In this document: positions 1 to 13,952 of the stretch, in pieces
How positions within the stretch are numbered: the first letter of the stretch is position 1
Layout: each line of letters opens with the position of its first letter
Source of the DNA: Echinometra lucunter
Taxonomy: Eukaryota > Echinodermata > Echinoidea > Camarodonta > Echinometridae
DNA: 64,000 nucleotides
NCBI GenBank assembly: GCA_029962745.1
Contig: CM057152.1
Location: 21,339,250-21,403,249 of the forward strand
Reading direction: 5' to 3'
Notes under the pieces: generated by a model
The model's input: the letters and a program-made list of their open reading frames with translations, nothing else
Database searches by the model: none
What the model was told of the DNA's origin: nothing
Translations under genes and position numbers: made by a program

Positions 1-226
1 CACACAATGATGCTTCACGATATTATACGTATGAAGAATGTAACTCAAATTAGGAATGTACTGTAACAAAGTGACAACAGTTAAGTGACCCTGTGTCAAA
101 CAAAAAGTGCATTTTACTTTGGAGAAACGACTCCTCTTTCAGGGATAACCGAGTCATTACTCCAAATTGCAATATGCTTAAAATATAATGATTTAAATAG
201 CAATAGAATGGTACAGATGACATCAC

Positions 227-1657
227 TTGGCAACTATGGAATTTGATTTGTCTTTGATTCCCACCGTAATATTAAATGATAATGGCTTATACGATCCAAT
301 GCAGTCAGCATATAGATCCTATTTCAGTACTGAGACAGCCCTTTTGAAATTGCAGAATGACGTTCTGTCATTTTTCGATCAGCATAAGTGTGTTTTCTTA
401 GTCTCATTGGACCTAAGTGCAGCTTTTGACACTGTGGATCATACCATACTACTGAATCGCTTAAAATCTCGATTTCACATATCTGGTCTAGCTCTTAAAT
501 GGTTTAAGTCTTACCTGACTGGTTGGTCATCTAGGGTAAGCATAGCCGGGGAGTTGTCTGACTCGTGGGTCACTGAGTTTGGGGTACCCCAAGGGTCAGT
601 TCTCGGGCCGATTCTGTTTAGTTTGTATATCACTCCCATCTCTGACATTATTAATAAACATGGTCTACAGTATATTTGTTATGCAGATGATATACAACTG
701 TATTGTTCTTTTGACCCGCGCTCTTTTGAAAATATAAATGAAACACTTGAGAAAACCTCTCTTTGTATTTCAGAAATTAGTAGGTGGATGTCATCTAATT
801 ATCTCCAGCTGAATAACAACAAAACTGAATTCATAGCTCTTTGTTCTTCTACCCGCCATCTGCAATCAATATCACATATTCAGCTTAATGTTAATGGTCA
901 ATGCATCCCCATCTCCACTAAAACTACTGTTCTTGGAGTATGCATTGATAACATGTTCACACTGTCTGCTCAAGTAAATCAGGTTGTCCGTAATTGTAAT
1001 TATCATCTCAGCAATTTGTGGAGGATTCGTAGATTTATTGATCTTAAGACATGTCACCATGCTGTGCGAGCACTTATCCTTTCTCGGTTAGATTACTGTA
1101 ATAGTTTATATACTGTTTTGTCAGCTAGAGATAGAAGAAAACTTGAAGTTATACAGAATCGTGCCGCTCGTTTAATTTTTGGCTTTGGATCCCGAACTCA
1201 TACTACACCCCTACTTAAGGAACTCCACTGGTTACCTCTATTCCAACGCATTCAGTTTAAAGTCTGTTTATACGTATACAAAACTCTAAATCAATTAGCA
1301 CCTGAATATCTTAATAATACCATCAAATTATACACACCCTCTCGTAATCTTCGTTCAATCACTGACACATGCAGACTTTGCATTCCCTTGTCAAAACTCT
1401 CCTCTGCCGAAAAACGGTTTGCCGTAGCAGCTGCCAAGACTTGGAATGCTATCCCTCTTTCAATAAGAAATGTTTCCAGTGTTCTTGGCTTCAAATCATC
1501 CCTTAAGACATACCTTTTTCCTAAATAATATTTTTCCTTTTTATCTTGAATATTGTATAGTAATCATTGCAAATATTAAATGTTTCCTATTTTTGTACGC
1601 GCTATGGTACTTTTTTGTTTTTAGCGCCTCTAAATACCCATTATTATTATTATTATA
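227..1657 (+). mobile_element. 5'-truncated CR1/L2-type non-LTR retrotransposon with open RT frame
   Basis: An uninterrupted frame (227-1528, 433 codons) encodes a reverse transcriptase of the CR1/L2/Jockey kind. Visible RT motifs, numbered from 227: LDLSAAFDTVDH near residues 61-72 (first catalytic Asp), GVPQGSVLGP at 119-128, and the YADD box at 152-155 (the catalytic Asp pair). The C-terminal half carries the LHWLPLFQRIQFKV block typical of these elements. The usual N-terminal endonuclease and the first RT segments are absent; homology starts near residue 20, so the true 5' break is about 265-285 and the frame start is not a real initiator. After the stop come about 110 bp of AT-rich 3' UTR and an (ATT)n tail ending near 1657, as in CR1/L2 elements. 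The strand is opposite to the kinase gene. The open frame suggests a fairly young insertion, but the copy cannot move by itself. Confidence 0.9.
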
Positions 1658-1753
1658 TTGTGATGTTTCGTAAAATCGTGATGTTTGGATCCTAGTGCAA
1701 GATGGAAGAAATAGTATTTTCATGCCATGACTGCTACTCCTCCATTCATTTAA

Positions 1754-2161
1754 CCCATAGCAGTACAGAGCTTTCTTGAGGTCTGAATTAATCATCTTCA
1801 ATCCTAAAATTGGCAATAAAAATTATTCTTTTGCATGTTTACATACCTTGAAAAAATAAATTGGATATAACATAAACCAAAATGAAATATAATTTTAAAA
1901 TTGAATCAGAAATTGCAAATTTGAACACAGAAGTAGGGATTATATATTATTCACTGCGTTGCCAATTTAAAGAGTTTAATGATTAATTATACTTAAACTG
2001 CTCTAATTCAAGAACGCCACACCATACAGTGATGGGAATGGGCTCAAATTTGTCAGTGTATTTTTCTCTTTCTGCTCATGTATGGTATGTACTGCCCAAC
2101 ATTCTGGAACCAACAGATACTGCAAAAGCATCTCCTAAAGGTGACACTGTACCTCTATGGG
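1754..2161. mobile_element. TTAA-flanked MITE, 408 bp (CCCATAG family, copy A)
   Basis: The element begins CCCATAGCAGTACAG and ends CTGTACCTCTATGGG, giving terminal inverted repeats of about 15 bp. Both sides are flanked by TTAA (1750-1753 and 2162-2165), the target duplication made by piggyBac-type transposases. It contains no coding frame. An inverted copy lies at 16571-16977, and a diverged relative of the same length lies at 29720-30126. Confidence 0.8.
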
Positions 2162-2165
2162 TTAA

Positions 2166-4769
2166 TAAAGCAATTCAATGCAGATAAGAATGTTTTACTA
2201 CCACATTTTTTGTTGTTGTTGTTTACTCATATGGTTCTGTTTAAAAGTCACATGTAATTTGAGTAAAAGAAAAATTCTTGCAAGTCTGGATGTTTTATAG
2301 AACTTTACAAAAATTTGCAAGTTTCTATTAACAAAAATGAAATATCTACAGAAATACATAAATGCTTCACAAGAAGAAGAAAAAAAATTGTTTAGCCATC
2401 GATTTATCCCCACTTTGTCTTTTAATACCAATCCTACATGACAGAACATGTTGATTCACACCATACAAAAACAAATTTTGATATCTTTTCAAAGTTGGCT
2501 TGAAATATCATTTGTCCATAAATTATTGACATATTTGTCACATATTTGTATGTTCTTTAATGCACTGCTCTTGCTAAGAAGAGGCGGATACATATAAGGA
2601 AATGAATACTTAATTGCTGGCTTTTATTATATATAACACTTAACATTTAAAACAGGAATACATACATAGCTACAAAAATTTGGATTTTGTCTTTTCTGCT
2701 CGAAAAGGATCAAGATTGAATTTTTCAAGATACCAACAACTGAGATTCTCAAGTTTAGTTTAGATCATCATCAGTAATTTTCAAATATGTCATCAAATAT
2801 GAAAATAGTGTACATAATATATTTACTGTTGTAGGCCTACATCTAGAAAATCATAGATTCTCATTATATTTCTCTCTTCTTTTTACCAAGGCTTGTTTCA
2901 AAAACTATATGTTAAGAAATTCTGCTCATAAACAATAAATTATTCATGTGCTTATATGAACATACAGAAAATGTTTCAGCTGTGCCTTATAATTTCAAAG
3001 ACATGCACAACTGTGTATTTGTACTGCTTTAAAACATGGTTAATAACCTTTTAAAATTAAAGCTCAATGTGAACAAGGAGACTCAGTCTGTCAATGTTTC
3101 AAATCTTACAATATGCAAAACTACCCAAATTGCCCATCTACAGTTGTAATACAAAGTGTCTAATCTATAACACAAACTACACGACCATCACGATATAAAA
3201 AACACAATAACAGAGGGTGAAGTCTAAAATGTCAAGATCAAATTATCAATAAATTAACCATTCAAACACATTGCATACATCAATACAAAACTTTTGGAAG
3301 AAAATAACAAGAATACTACATACACAAACAACTGTTAATACCTGGGATAAAACTACAAAAATAAATTCTAGTTTTCATTGCCAATCAATCTGGATATATA
3401 CAAACAACTTCTTTAAATATTTTTGTATCAAATATTTTTTGTAATAAAAACACATCATATAATTTTTAGAATGCTATAATGCTACCAATTTCAGCTCAAC
3501 TTGCCTTGCATGTATGTCTGTTTCTAAGCAAAAAAGTAATAGTAAATATTGCATATCTAGAAACAAATCATAAAGTAAATTTATTTCCTACATTTTGAAA
3601 TAATTTTGTAATCTTCTGTCCAATATATTGATGGTAACTGCAATATGATTTCTTTGTTTCTCCCCTTGTCATCCTCTCATTCAGGTTTTACGCTATAATT
3701 ATCATCCAAAAAACCTCACATTATCCCTTTTCAGGAATATATAAAGAATATATACAATCAGTTTCTTCTTCCCTTGTCATTCAACAAACACATCAACAAC
3801 AAAAAGAATTATTTATCCAGCATAAATGGAATCACGATCACAAATCAAGTGGCAAGAAATTTACTATTGCACAAAAATAAGTTCTGCAAAGAACATTTTT
3901 CACAGATGGGAACAAAAATTGCACATTTTAACAAGCTGGCAAAATCAAAATGAATATTTTACAAATATTTTGCTTTTGATTGAATATTCACAAACCAATT
4001 AGGAATGTAAGTTCGGAGGTTGAAATAGACCTTTGGACTTTCATAGGGTTGTAACAATGTAGTACTGCTTGAAATGTGCATTTTCAATAACACCGTTAAA
4101 ATCTTAAATACTTTTACATAAAAATCACTGAATAGCTGACACTATTCCACATTTTTTAATTACATTTAAAGGGCAGTCCATAGATTCTAATCAATGATAT
4201 ATATACAAATAGATAAACTTATCTATGAGCTCATTTAGTTCAAACCTTTTTTCACATTACTTATTATACTAATATTCCCATTCCCAAATAACACTGGCAT
4301 ATAAAGGATAACACTTGTTAAGATGTAAAAAGCACACATTTCATTTTTCATAGCCAAAAGCAGTGCTTGAAATAATTTTCTGCTCATTTTAGAGAAAGCT
4401 TTATGGTTTCTCCAATATATCATTAAAATATTTTTATTCAGCTTCCTGTCCCCTTCACATTATCATATTGCCAATTCCACTGACCACTTTAACAGATTTT
4501 TTTTTTTTTTCAGTCTAATATGTTTTTCAAAATTATATAAGGTGAAACCGATGTTTTGAGCTTCATGTAAAAATAAAAAAGAATTCCAAGTACAAATAAT
4601 ATGAGCCCTAGAGCAATTGGAGTACAGTATGGTCTTCAGTAAGATCAAAGTTTATTATACAAATAACTCTTACATCAGAATCAAATGATTTTTTTTTCAT
4701 TTTTTCAGTCTAACACATTTTTTTTGAATTATAAAGCATGCAATAGTCTACAGTTGTATTCAACAATTT
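2166..4769. other. AT-rich intergenic stretch, no gene seen
   Basis: About 2.6 kb with no convincing exon, RNA gene or inverted-repeat element. It contains poly-T and AAT-rich tracts only. It lies downstream of the kinase gene's stop and could include distal 3' UTR, but no poly(A) site could be fixed. Confidence 0.5.
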
Positions 4770-4773
4770 TTAA

Positions 4774-5258
4774 AGGCATTGGCTAACTTTGTGAGCAGCT
4801 GATTAGAAAAATTCTCAAACTAAGATTAAACATGTGTATGAGTACTTGTATTTGTACTCAAAACCCCTGAAACCAACCATAATTTGGAATGAAAAAACTG
4901 TTAGTAAGACGCAAACCGCAATTTTATTATTTTTGGTCTCAGAGACAATAAATAAGAGGACCGTTTTTCTTGAGTTAAAAAATACCGTTATCTGCCTCCC
5001 TCCGTGTGATACACCAATACACACAGTACGGTCTGGTGAGCCATGTGCACATGCGCACTCCTTATGTCTAGTCTGTGCAACCGACCTGATATATTTTTCA
5101 AACATTGGTTCACATTTTTAATATTTAAAAATACTTCTTGTGGATATTATACTTTGAAGTTTTCAGACAGGTATTTTACACTATAAACCTTACGTATCCC
5201 ATTTTCAAGGAGCAAAATTAGTTTTTAAAAAAAATTATAACAATGTTAACCAATGCCT
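4774..5258. mobile_element. TTAA-flanked MITE, 485 bp (AGGCATTGG family, copy 1)
   Basis: Terminal inverted repeats AGGCATTGGCTAACTTTGT and, from the other end, AGGCATTGGTTAACATTGT match at 17 of 19 positions. TTAA flanks both ends (4770-4773 and 5259-5262). The interior is non-coding. A second copy, with its interior inverted, lies at 12994-13480 inside the kinase gene. TTAA duplications and short TIRs are the signature of piggyBac-type non-autonomous elements. Confidence 0.85.
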
Positions 5259-5262
5259 TTAA

Positions 5263-6249
5263 GTATGCGTACAATTAAATGCAGTACTACTATGGGTGAG
5301 CTAATATATGCATAGCCATGCATGTTGGCCCTTGATAGATTGTATAATGAACTCATTCTAAAGTATCCTTTGTATAACAGTTACATTCCAATGATATCAG
5401 ACAAAGTCTTATAGTGTAAGACAGGATCTTTATACTATTTCTTTTTTTTCGTTCAAACTTGCAATCACAAATAGGGAAGTTCCTAACTTACAGGCAAATA
5501 AATTTCTAGATCTTTCTGATATCTATATTCCCAAAATAAAAAAATCTATTGTAAAATACTGATGAGGCTTTTTTTTATAACTGTCATTTTAGCAACTTGC
5601 ACAGATAAAACCTTCATAAAGCCATGTCATTAGATTTTGTACTGTTACATACTTGCTTATTTTAGAGTTTTCCCATGCTTTTGAAAGTCAATGAATAAAA
5701 TACATATACAAATACATATTGCACAAGCCAGTGATAAAAATTTACATACAGTCTTCACTTCAACCATCAGCTGCCTTTCGAATGAATATTGTTTTATGTT
5801 TTTTAATCAAATATCTATTTTACCCAAATATATGCATCTATTTAATCAATAAATACGTTTTTACAGTTACAATGAATATGTATACATGTGTGTTCTTGGA
5901 AACCAATGAAGAGATATAAAGCAGTGCAAGATAGAATGAATTTCAGTACTTGAATAGGTGCCATCAATTAAACACTTGCAAGAGGTTCCGAGTTTGACTC
6001 TTGGACAAGCCCCCAATGTATTATGGGGAGGGGCACACCACACCCACAGTTCCTAGGTTCCCCAATAAAGCATGGAGTTGTTTGTTAGCATTTGATATAT
6101 CATTATCTTGAAGCAACATCATTTTCTTGCTTCAGTACAGTTCACACAATTTGTCAACAAATATCACTGACCCTTGTATATTAACAAGTACTGCAATGAT
6201 AGATTCTTATTAGAACTATTAGTCCTTTCAGGCTCTCAGGATGCTATAT
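5263..6249 (-). other. 3' flank / probable 3' UTR of the receptor kinase gene
   Basis: About 1 kb directly after the stop codon of the kinase gene. It is AT-rich and has no frame of note. It very likely contains at least the start of the 3' UTR, but no clear AATAAA signal with supporting context was found near the stop, so the transcript end is not placed. Confidence 0.4.
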
Positions 6250-7210
6250 TTATACTGATAAATCTTCATCAGAACACAGAACTGTTTCTCTACAACCATC
6301 TAGGAGCAGCCTACCTGTTGCCATGTCACATGATACCCCAGAATCCAGACTTGTTGGACTGATTAGCACCTTACCCTCAGTAAAGCGTTTGAGAGCAATA
6401 AGAGATGGATACTTCCCCACATCTGGGGAAAGGTCTGAAGTATCGAATGTGTCACTCCGGGTGAATTCCTTTATCATGCTGTGGCGCTCTTCATCAGATA
6501 TATCATCACAAAGGCAGGAGTCGTTACTGCTTTCCACACTTTCGCTGCTTCCCTCTTTCTTTGATTCATTGTTGTATAGTCGCAAGCTATCAGGATGTGG
6601 ACACTCTAAATTGAGCTCTGCCAATATGGGATTTTCTTTACTGGTGTGCATTCTTTCTAATGATCCTGTGATTCCGGTATATGGATTTGTGTCATGTTGC
6701 GGATCCTGAATATGTAATGCACTATGGGTAAGAGTACTGTCGTCTGCCCTGGGATGTCCTGCGTAATATGTCCGATTGTCTACATTGCGTCCAAACTGGA
6801 CCAAGTCGCTAGGGATCCATGATGATGGAGTATGTTTCTGATGATTCAAACTGTTCAGACTCAAACTTACAGGCGTCATCCGTTTGCAAGGACTGGCCAC
6901 GCTCAGATTCTGGGTGCTGCGGCTCTGCAGGGCCACCCCAGTTGGAATCTTGAGCATGGGCGTGGCCAAGAGGCTGTCCTGAACTACATCCTGATTGGCT
7001 GGCTCCAACATAGGACTCTCTTCCACATTCAGATCATCGCTATCGTCATCAGAGCTGGAATCTTCATAGCAGTAGCATTGCTGCTTCTCTGCATCGAACT
7101 CCATATAACAGACGTTTTCCTCCATCATTTCCTCCAGCTTGTTGCGTATCTCAGTGAAGCCTGGTCTAAGCTCAGGATCATCACACCAGGTAGCCTCCAT
7201 CAGACTGAAT
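6250..7210 (-). CDS. RTK exon r: end of kinase and long C-terminal tail
   Basis: Starts at CTAG|ATTCAG; this acceptor is preferred over CAG six bases further in because it restores [16 protein letters not shown], the standard kinase end. The kinase stops near LEEMMEE. A tail of about 290 residues follows: YMEF and YCYED motifs, an acidic run ([11 protein letters not shown]), several Ser/Thr-rich stretches and further tyrosines (TYYAG, NPYTG, RLYNNE, KYPSL). No known domain is seen in it. The stop codon TAA is at 6250-6252. Confidence 0.95.
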
Positions 7211-10200
7211 CTAGTTTGGTATCAATCAGAAATCAGAAGAGAAACAGGAAACAAACATAGGGAGTTACTGATTAAAGCAATGCATTAATGTGAAGCACAG
7301 GCAGACAGATATAACTCACCACAGACATTAACCCATTGAGTACTGAATTCAAATATTCCCCATAGATTCAATACAGGACCTAACAGTAAGATATGGTGTA
7401 ATTTAATAAATAATCACATTCCCTTTACTACTGAGGAAGCCTCATTGAGGTTTACTGAAGGCTAATTGAACTTAAATGGATTGAAAAGATTTCCATCAAT
7501 TTCGAAAGGAGTAAAGCCAATTCCTTTCGCCCTGGACTGTATATTTTTCATATCAATAGGAAAAATACAGAATAATCACTTCTGATAATCACAAAAAAGT
7601 AGACGTTGTCTTACATTTGAGGGGAGCAGTTCTCAGGTTTCTCCATGCGGTAGCCTCCTTTCAGAAGTTTCGGCATGTCTTTATTTGAGATTCCTGGGTA
7701 TGGTGCTGCTCCTAGAGTTACGATTTCAAACAGCACCACTCCATATGACCATCTGAAAATCAAAGGAGAAAAGAAAAGAAACTTGTATTTTATTGATAAC
7801 CATAGTAAGAGAATTTACTTTTTATTCATAAATATCACATCATTGATAGTGAAAGCCTTAGTTTAAGTATGCTTTCGATTTGAAATGCTATCAGGACCGA
7901 TATGTTAAGTCTAGCCTGGAACAGAACATAATAAAAGCAGAGTAGAGAACTGAAGTGAATTGAACTGAAAAAAAAAAAGAATGGTCTAGAGAACAACATC
8001 CTAGAACAGAACAAAACAGAAAAGAAAAGATATAGCGTAGTATAGAATAGAATAGAATAGAACAGAACAGAACAGAATAGAATAAAATAGAATAAAATTA
8101 TAGAATACAATACAATACAATACATAAAGAAACAGAAGTAAGACTGAAAAACAGCAATCATCAACTCCTCTCATTTATCATATTTTCATCACATTGTCTA
8201 ATTTGACTAAACCCATAAGCAGCTTTAGTTGTCTAATTGCACAAGCGCTGGGCTGCCGCTGTCGACTTTTGGCAAATGCACAGTGCACAATACCATACAA
8301 ACTAAATAATGGAGCAGCCTTGGGTTTCGATCCAAAAGAGTAAATCCTCAAGATTACTTACACATCACCCATGGTAGTAAAGATCTGATCATATATGGCT
8401 TCCAGAGACATCCATTTGACAGGCAGCTTGCCTCCTCTTCGGTTCACGTAAACCTTGTCATCATAGACGTACCGTGTCAGGCCAAAATCACCGATCTTAA
8501 CGTTCTTATCATCTGCTACCATCACATTCCTGGCAGCCAGGTCACGATGCACAAAACCCTTCTGAGATATATATTCCTGTATTATCAAAAGAAAAATACA
8601 GATATTCAAAATCTCACATTAACATCTATCAATTCATTTACACTATGCGAGCTAAATAGGCCTTTATATAATCCAGGGACGGTATTCAATTCAATACCTG
8701 GATTAAGTAAAACTTTTACTAAGTACATTACTTGGCTAAGAAATTTGCTCAAATCATATTCAATTCAATACTTTGAATTTTACTTTAGTAAGCCAACATT
8801 AAGCCAAAATCCTTACTGATATGCTTTGTGACGTGACGTATATTTTCAATGTGCAATTAACATGTCGCATCAAATACGCTCGAATACGCTATGATAATTC
8901 TGCGCAGCTCATGATGACTGCGTATAAAAACCTATGCCTGCCAGTCAAGGCATCCAAAATAATTGGCTTAAGTCTCCTAGGTAGGTGTCTTAGATTAAGA
9001 GTAAAATACTTAGCCAAAGTACTAAATTGAATAAAATTTTGCTAAGTATTTTATCTAAGTAAAAAACTAAGACAAATACTCATATTTCTGACTTAAGTAT
9101 TGAATTGAATACCGGCCCAGATGTATAACCAAGCATGCCAATATTCCAAACACTATTATTAGTAAACCTTCTGAACAACAAAGCTGGATATGCAAAATGC
9201 TCCTTTGATGGGTTCTATATAAATATGAAAGAGGGAGAGGATCAAAGATTGTTGACAGAGTTGAAATATGGTGCTGAAATATCAACTGATGGAGAGTTAC
9301 CATAATTTTGGTGTGAACGTAATGTATTCAGAACATTTGATGACATAATTGTAAAAATAGCTATATAAAAGATGTCAAATGAATTAATATTTCTTGAATG
9401 TAATATTATCATAGAATTATGTTATCATAAAATTATTTTCATTAGAAAAAAAATTCTTCTAGAACTGGAGAACATGAAGACAGACTAGCATATGCTTCAT
9501 CAAGAAACATAAAAAAAGTTGCTCTTACCATCCCCATAGCAATCTGTCTGGCAAATGAAAGTAAGTCCAGAGGTCTGAGGACATCTTTACATGGAGTGCG
9601 TGGAGCTCTACCCGTTTTGAATTGGTCAAATAACTACAAGAGTATGGTAAATGAAAAATGGATGGTATTTGTTAAGAAATCACACCCTCTTCTAGTCAAG
9701 AAGAGGTACATTTAAATGTTTAAAACCAGACAATGCCAATAAGATTGATGAGCATTTGATGGTTTGTAAGATACATTTATTGATATTTTACAGCACCTCA
9801 CTGCTCCAATGAAGGAGATTAATCCTTTGTTTTCATATGTGCAATCAATCTGAAGAAGAGATCATGGCATTTCAATGTTAAATCACAGAAAAGTGTAAAA
9901 ATAAGGTGGGAGCTTTGCAAAACAATAATTAAAGTGATTGTGACTCGTCAACATGAAAATATCATTCAAGAATTGATATATGGCAAGGGCTAAGAATCTA
10001 ATAATAAGTTTTTTCTCTGCATTTCATCAAACAAATATATCTTTCCTGAAATCTAAAAAAAAAAAAAACACCTCTAAAAGACAACTAAAAAACAAACAAA
10101 TCACAACAAAACAAAACTACAGGAGGAAATCTATAATACTCTTCTCACCTCTCCTTTTAAGCGTTTTTGCAGAAAATTTTTAATAGAGGGTTTAGTGAGG

Positions 10201-13200
10201 ATAAGAAATAAAAATTTATTTTCTTTTCCTACCTGTGGACGTCTATTCCTGAGGAAGTGGAGCAAGTCTCCATAATAGCAGTGCTCCACCAGGAGGCATA
10301 TAGGATCCTGGATGGTGCAACATCCAAGGAGACTCACTACATTAGGATGGTAACCTAGCTCCTTCATAAGCTCAATCTCACGGAGGAACTCCTGCTTTTG
10401 GGTGTCTTCTGCAAACTCTGTTAAAAAAGGTTACCACCCAAATGTCAAAATTTTGCTCTGAAGAACCCTCTTATCAAATTTTGTTTAGACAATGCACAGA
10501 TTCAAGAACTAAAATTACTCCCAAACAATTTCTCATTTAAACAATTAAAATCAAATAAGTGCAGCTGCGAATTAATCTATCATCCTCTGAAGAATTATTA
10601 AACTTTGGAACCAGAGATTTAGGAAAAACTACTTTTTATCATGCTTCCCGAAGACTTTGAATGATTCACCCTACAAATCCTCTGTTGAGGGCCAGAAGGG
10701 TCTTTACCTGGTATAAAAGGATGTGAGCTAATACCCTCCTGGCTCTCAGGGGCAACTGGTCAATAGGCTGCACTTTTTAGAAAATGAAATGATCTACCTT
10801 TTCCAAGAGGATGTAACTTAATCATATCTTATCTATTTATTTATTTATCTATTTCATTTTATTTATACAGGGTGGCCCCATCAGTAATCAAGTACTGTTT
10901 TCCAGGGGGCCCTGTAAATAAATATATATACAAGATAACGATCATGACAAACAAAATAAACATAACTCGATACATGAAACAAGATAACAAGATCTTCTAC
11001 AGTCACAAGAATCTTATACAGATAAAGCCTCTCTCTATCCATCAATAATCCTTATCCTATATCATTAGTTCCACCTTGATGGCATTCTACTCACTATGTA
11101 ACATCTTCACAGCAACAACAGTGTGTTCTCCATGTGTTGCTTCTCTGGGTACAATGGCAGAGAGTGAGGACTGGTGACTCCAGATACGACCCACCACTAG
11201 CCCCTTGAGGACCTGACCAAAGGCCCCCTCTCCTAGAACATCTCCCACCTTGATGCGCGCGGGGCTTATCTCCCATCGATCCATCACATCCGGCTTTACT
11301 TGAGAGCTGTTCAAAAAACGGAGATGTAAGATGGTGAGTATGTGATCAAACAGCCATTTCCTGGACATGATAACCTCTTCTTTATTGCCATGTTAGAAAT
11401 ATCTTGTACTTGCTATAAAGGGATTTGGCAACAGTTCTGCAAATTCATAACATATGCAATTATAATTCATGAAGTACATGTATATGTGAAAATGGATTGC
11501 TACTCTGGTGAGAGGTAAAACCCAAAACGTTTCATATTAGCACTTCTTCTGCAGAGTTAAAAAGATACAGAAAAATACTACTTCAAGTATTTGGTACCAC
11601 ATACACTGGGGAGAGGAAGTGCAAACTCAATGACTGTGACTCTCGTGTCTCTCTTTTAAGTTTAACCATTTAGGATGCGCAGGTGTACCACTACAACGGG
11701 GTGTCCCCTAACTCTTCGTGTAACAATACAGTGAGTTCTGAGTGTCCAAGGGTGGTGACTTTCCTCCATTTCACATCCTATCCAAGGGACAGTGTTTTCC
11801 ACTGTAACACAACATGTGACTATCACCAGGGGAGGGCACGTTAACACACAATGCAGGCTTTAGTCATCCACTCAGGGTGGATTCGAGGCTGCAGGTTTTT
11901 GTTCGACAGGCAGGTACTGAGCCGACTCACCTCCTCAACAGAGTCAACTCACCTCCTCAACAGAGTCAACTCATCTCTGCGCTGAGTCAACTAGCCTCCT
12001 CAATGAGGAGTCTGCTTAAGTCCATCGCACGCTATACGATCGGTCTGCCATCCGATTTTTGAAAAATGTGTTATAGCACTTTAGATGCAAATTCAAACAT
12101 GTTAAATTTGAATGCTCCAAGTTGTGAATACATGTAGTCATATGATACCAAAATCGAAATTCAGGACTATTGAGAGCCTCATCGTATAAGAAAAAACGAA
12201 ATCCAACTAAAAGGCTTGCAATAAACCGAAATTCAATTTTAGTATTCCTACCATTATTCCGAACCTCAGGATAAATGTAGTTATTTCATATTTAATGCAA
12301 AATGCCCTTTTTTCCATAATCGGAACACAGTCGGATTGTACAATGTGCGGAGGCCTTTAAGAAATAGCTTTCTTTGGAGGAATTTCAAAAACGCTCACCT
12401 GCTGAGGAGGGCAGGATAGGAAGGTGAGGAGTAGATATTGGGTATGCTCTCTTCATCACGTGACAGATTAGCCTTGGATATGCTTCTCTGCCGACGATAG
12501 ATACAGGTCCCGCAGCAGGCTAGGAAGGCCAGGAAGAGGACCAGGGCCAGCGGTCCTACGATGTACAGGCTTAGCTTGTGAAATGGAAGTCTAGTTGGAG
12601 GGTAGGGTATGGTCACGACGTAAGACTTGGCTGTGGTATGCACCCTTGTGGTTGGTATGGTTGGGAAAACACCTTAATGAATAACACAGAGATCAAAAAT
12701 ACCTAACTAAAAATTCTAATGAAGCAATATGTCTAAAACAAATTATGAGTATGCAGGGATGATAATACAGTGTAGCATAAACTCTGAATTCTCAGATAAT
12801 CTGACATAATTTGTACCAAGACTGAGAATATCAATATTTTCTAAAAGAATAACTTGTCTCCAGTAGATAATACTATGAAACCTAGCAAAGAAAAAGTGTA
12901 AGAAATATGAAAATATATTACGAGATTGGACCTTACACCAATATGGAATACACATTGTTTTTGTCAGAAGCTTTTATCAGACCTACATGTTAAAGACACT
13001 GGTTAACATTGTTATGATTTTTAAAAATCTCGTTTTGTTACTTGAAAATGGGATAAACATAAGGGTTATAGTGTAAAAATACCAGTCTGAAAGTTTCAAA
13101 GTATAATATCCACAGGAAGTATTTTTAAATATCAAAAATGTGAACCAATGTTCGAAAAATATATGCGGGTCGGTTGCACAGAATAGACATAAAGAGTGCA

Positions 13201-13905
13201 CATGCGCGCATGACTCACCTTACTGTACTGTGTGTATTGACGTATTACATGGTGGGAGGCACATAACGGCATTTTCAAATTCGAGCAAAGGGGTCCTCTT
13301 AGTTATTGTCTTGTGAGACGAAAGATAATAAAATCGCCATTTGCAACTAACTTACAGTTTTTCATTCCAAATTATTGTTGGTTTCAGGGTTTTTGAGTAC
13401 AAATACAAGTACTCATACACATCTTTCATCTTAGTTTGAGAATCTTTTAAATCAGCTCCTCACAAAGTTAGCCAACGCCTTTAAGAATGAATGAATATGG
13501 ACTGAAATTAGGAATTTGATTTCTCAAATGAATAGGATCACTATTAAAACAAACAAAATTTATGATGTAGTAATTGTATACAATGAGGAAAACATGAGAT
13601 TATAATAAATACACATAATTTTCAATAGCTGGAGTAATTACAAGACAAACCATATGGATGTATATATAGTCTGTTCAGAGCCAGAAGAGCGTTAACTCAC
13701 ATCATTTTATACAGACTTAATGCCCGTCTGGCTCCAAACAGACAATATGTATCAAGAATATACCTGTTGTGAATAGTTTGCTGGGATGCAGACCAATAGA
13801 AACAGATGCAGCTTCGTCCCCATAAGTATAATAATGGCCAATTATCTGTATGATTGAAACAGAAATGAAAGGTTTCAATCTTATCATGATGGAATACAGT
13901 CCTTT

Positions 13906-13952
<47 letters not shown>

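Noticed and set aside
7201..7207. Alternative acceptor CAG at 7205-7207 for the last receptor exon
   Set aside because: It stays in frame but would remove two residues (FS) from the conserved IFSLME block before the kinase end; the upstream TAG acceptor restores the standard length.
6323..7260. Plus-strand frames of 128 and 142 codons
   Set aside because: They are antisense shadows of the receptor's last exon.
7835..8164. Minus-strand frame rich in Phe/Tyr/Ile
   Set aside because: Produced by the pentanucleotide microsatellite and flanking A-rich DNA inside an intron.
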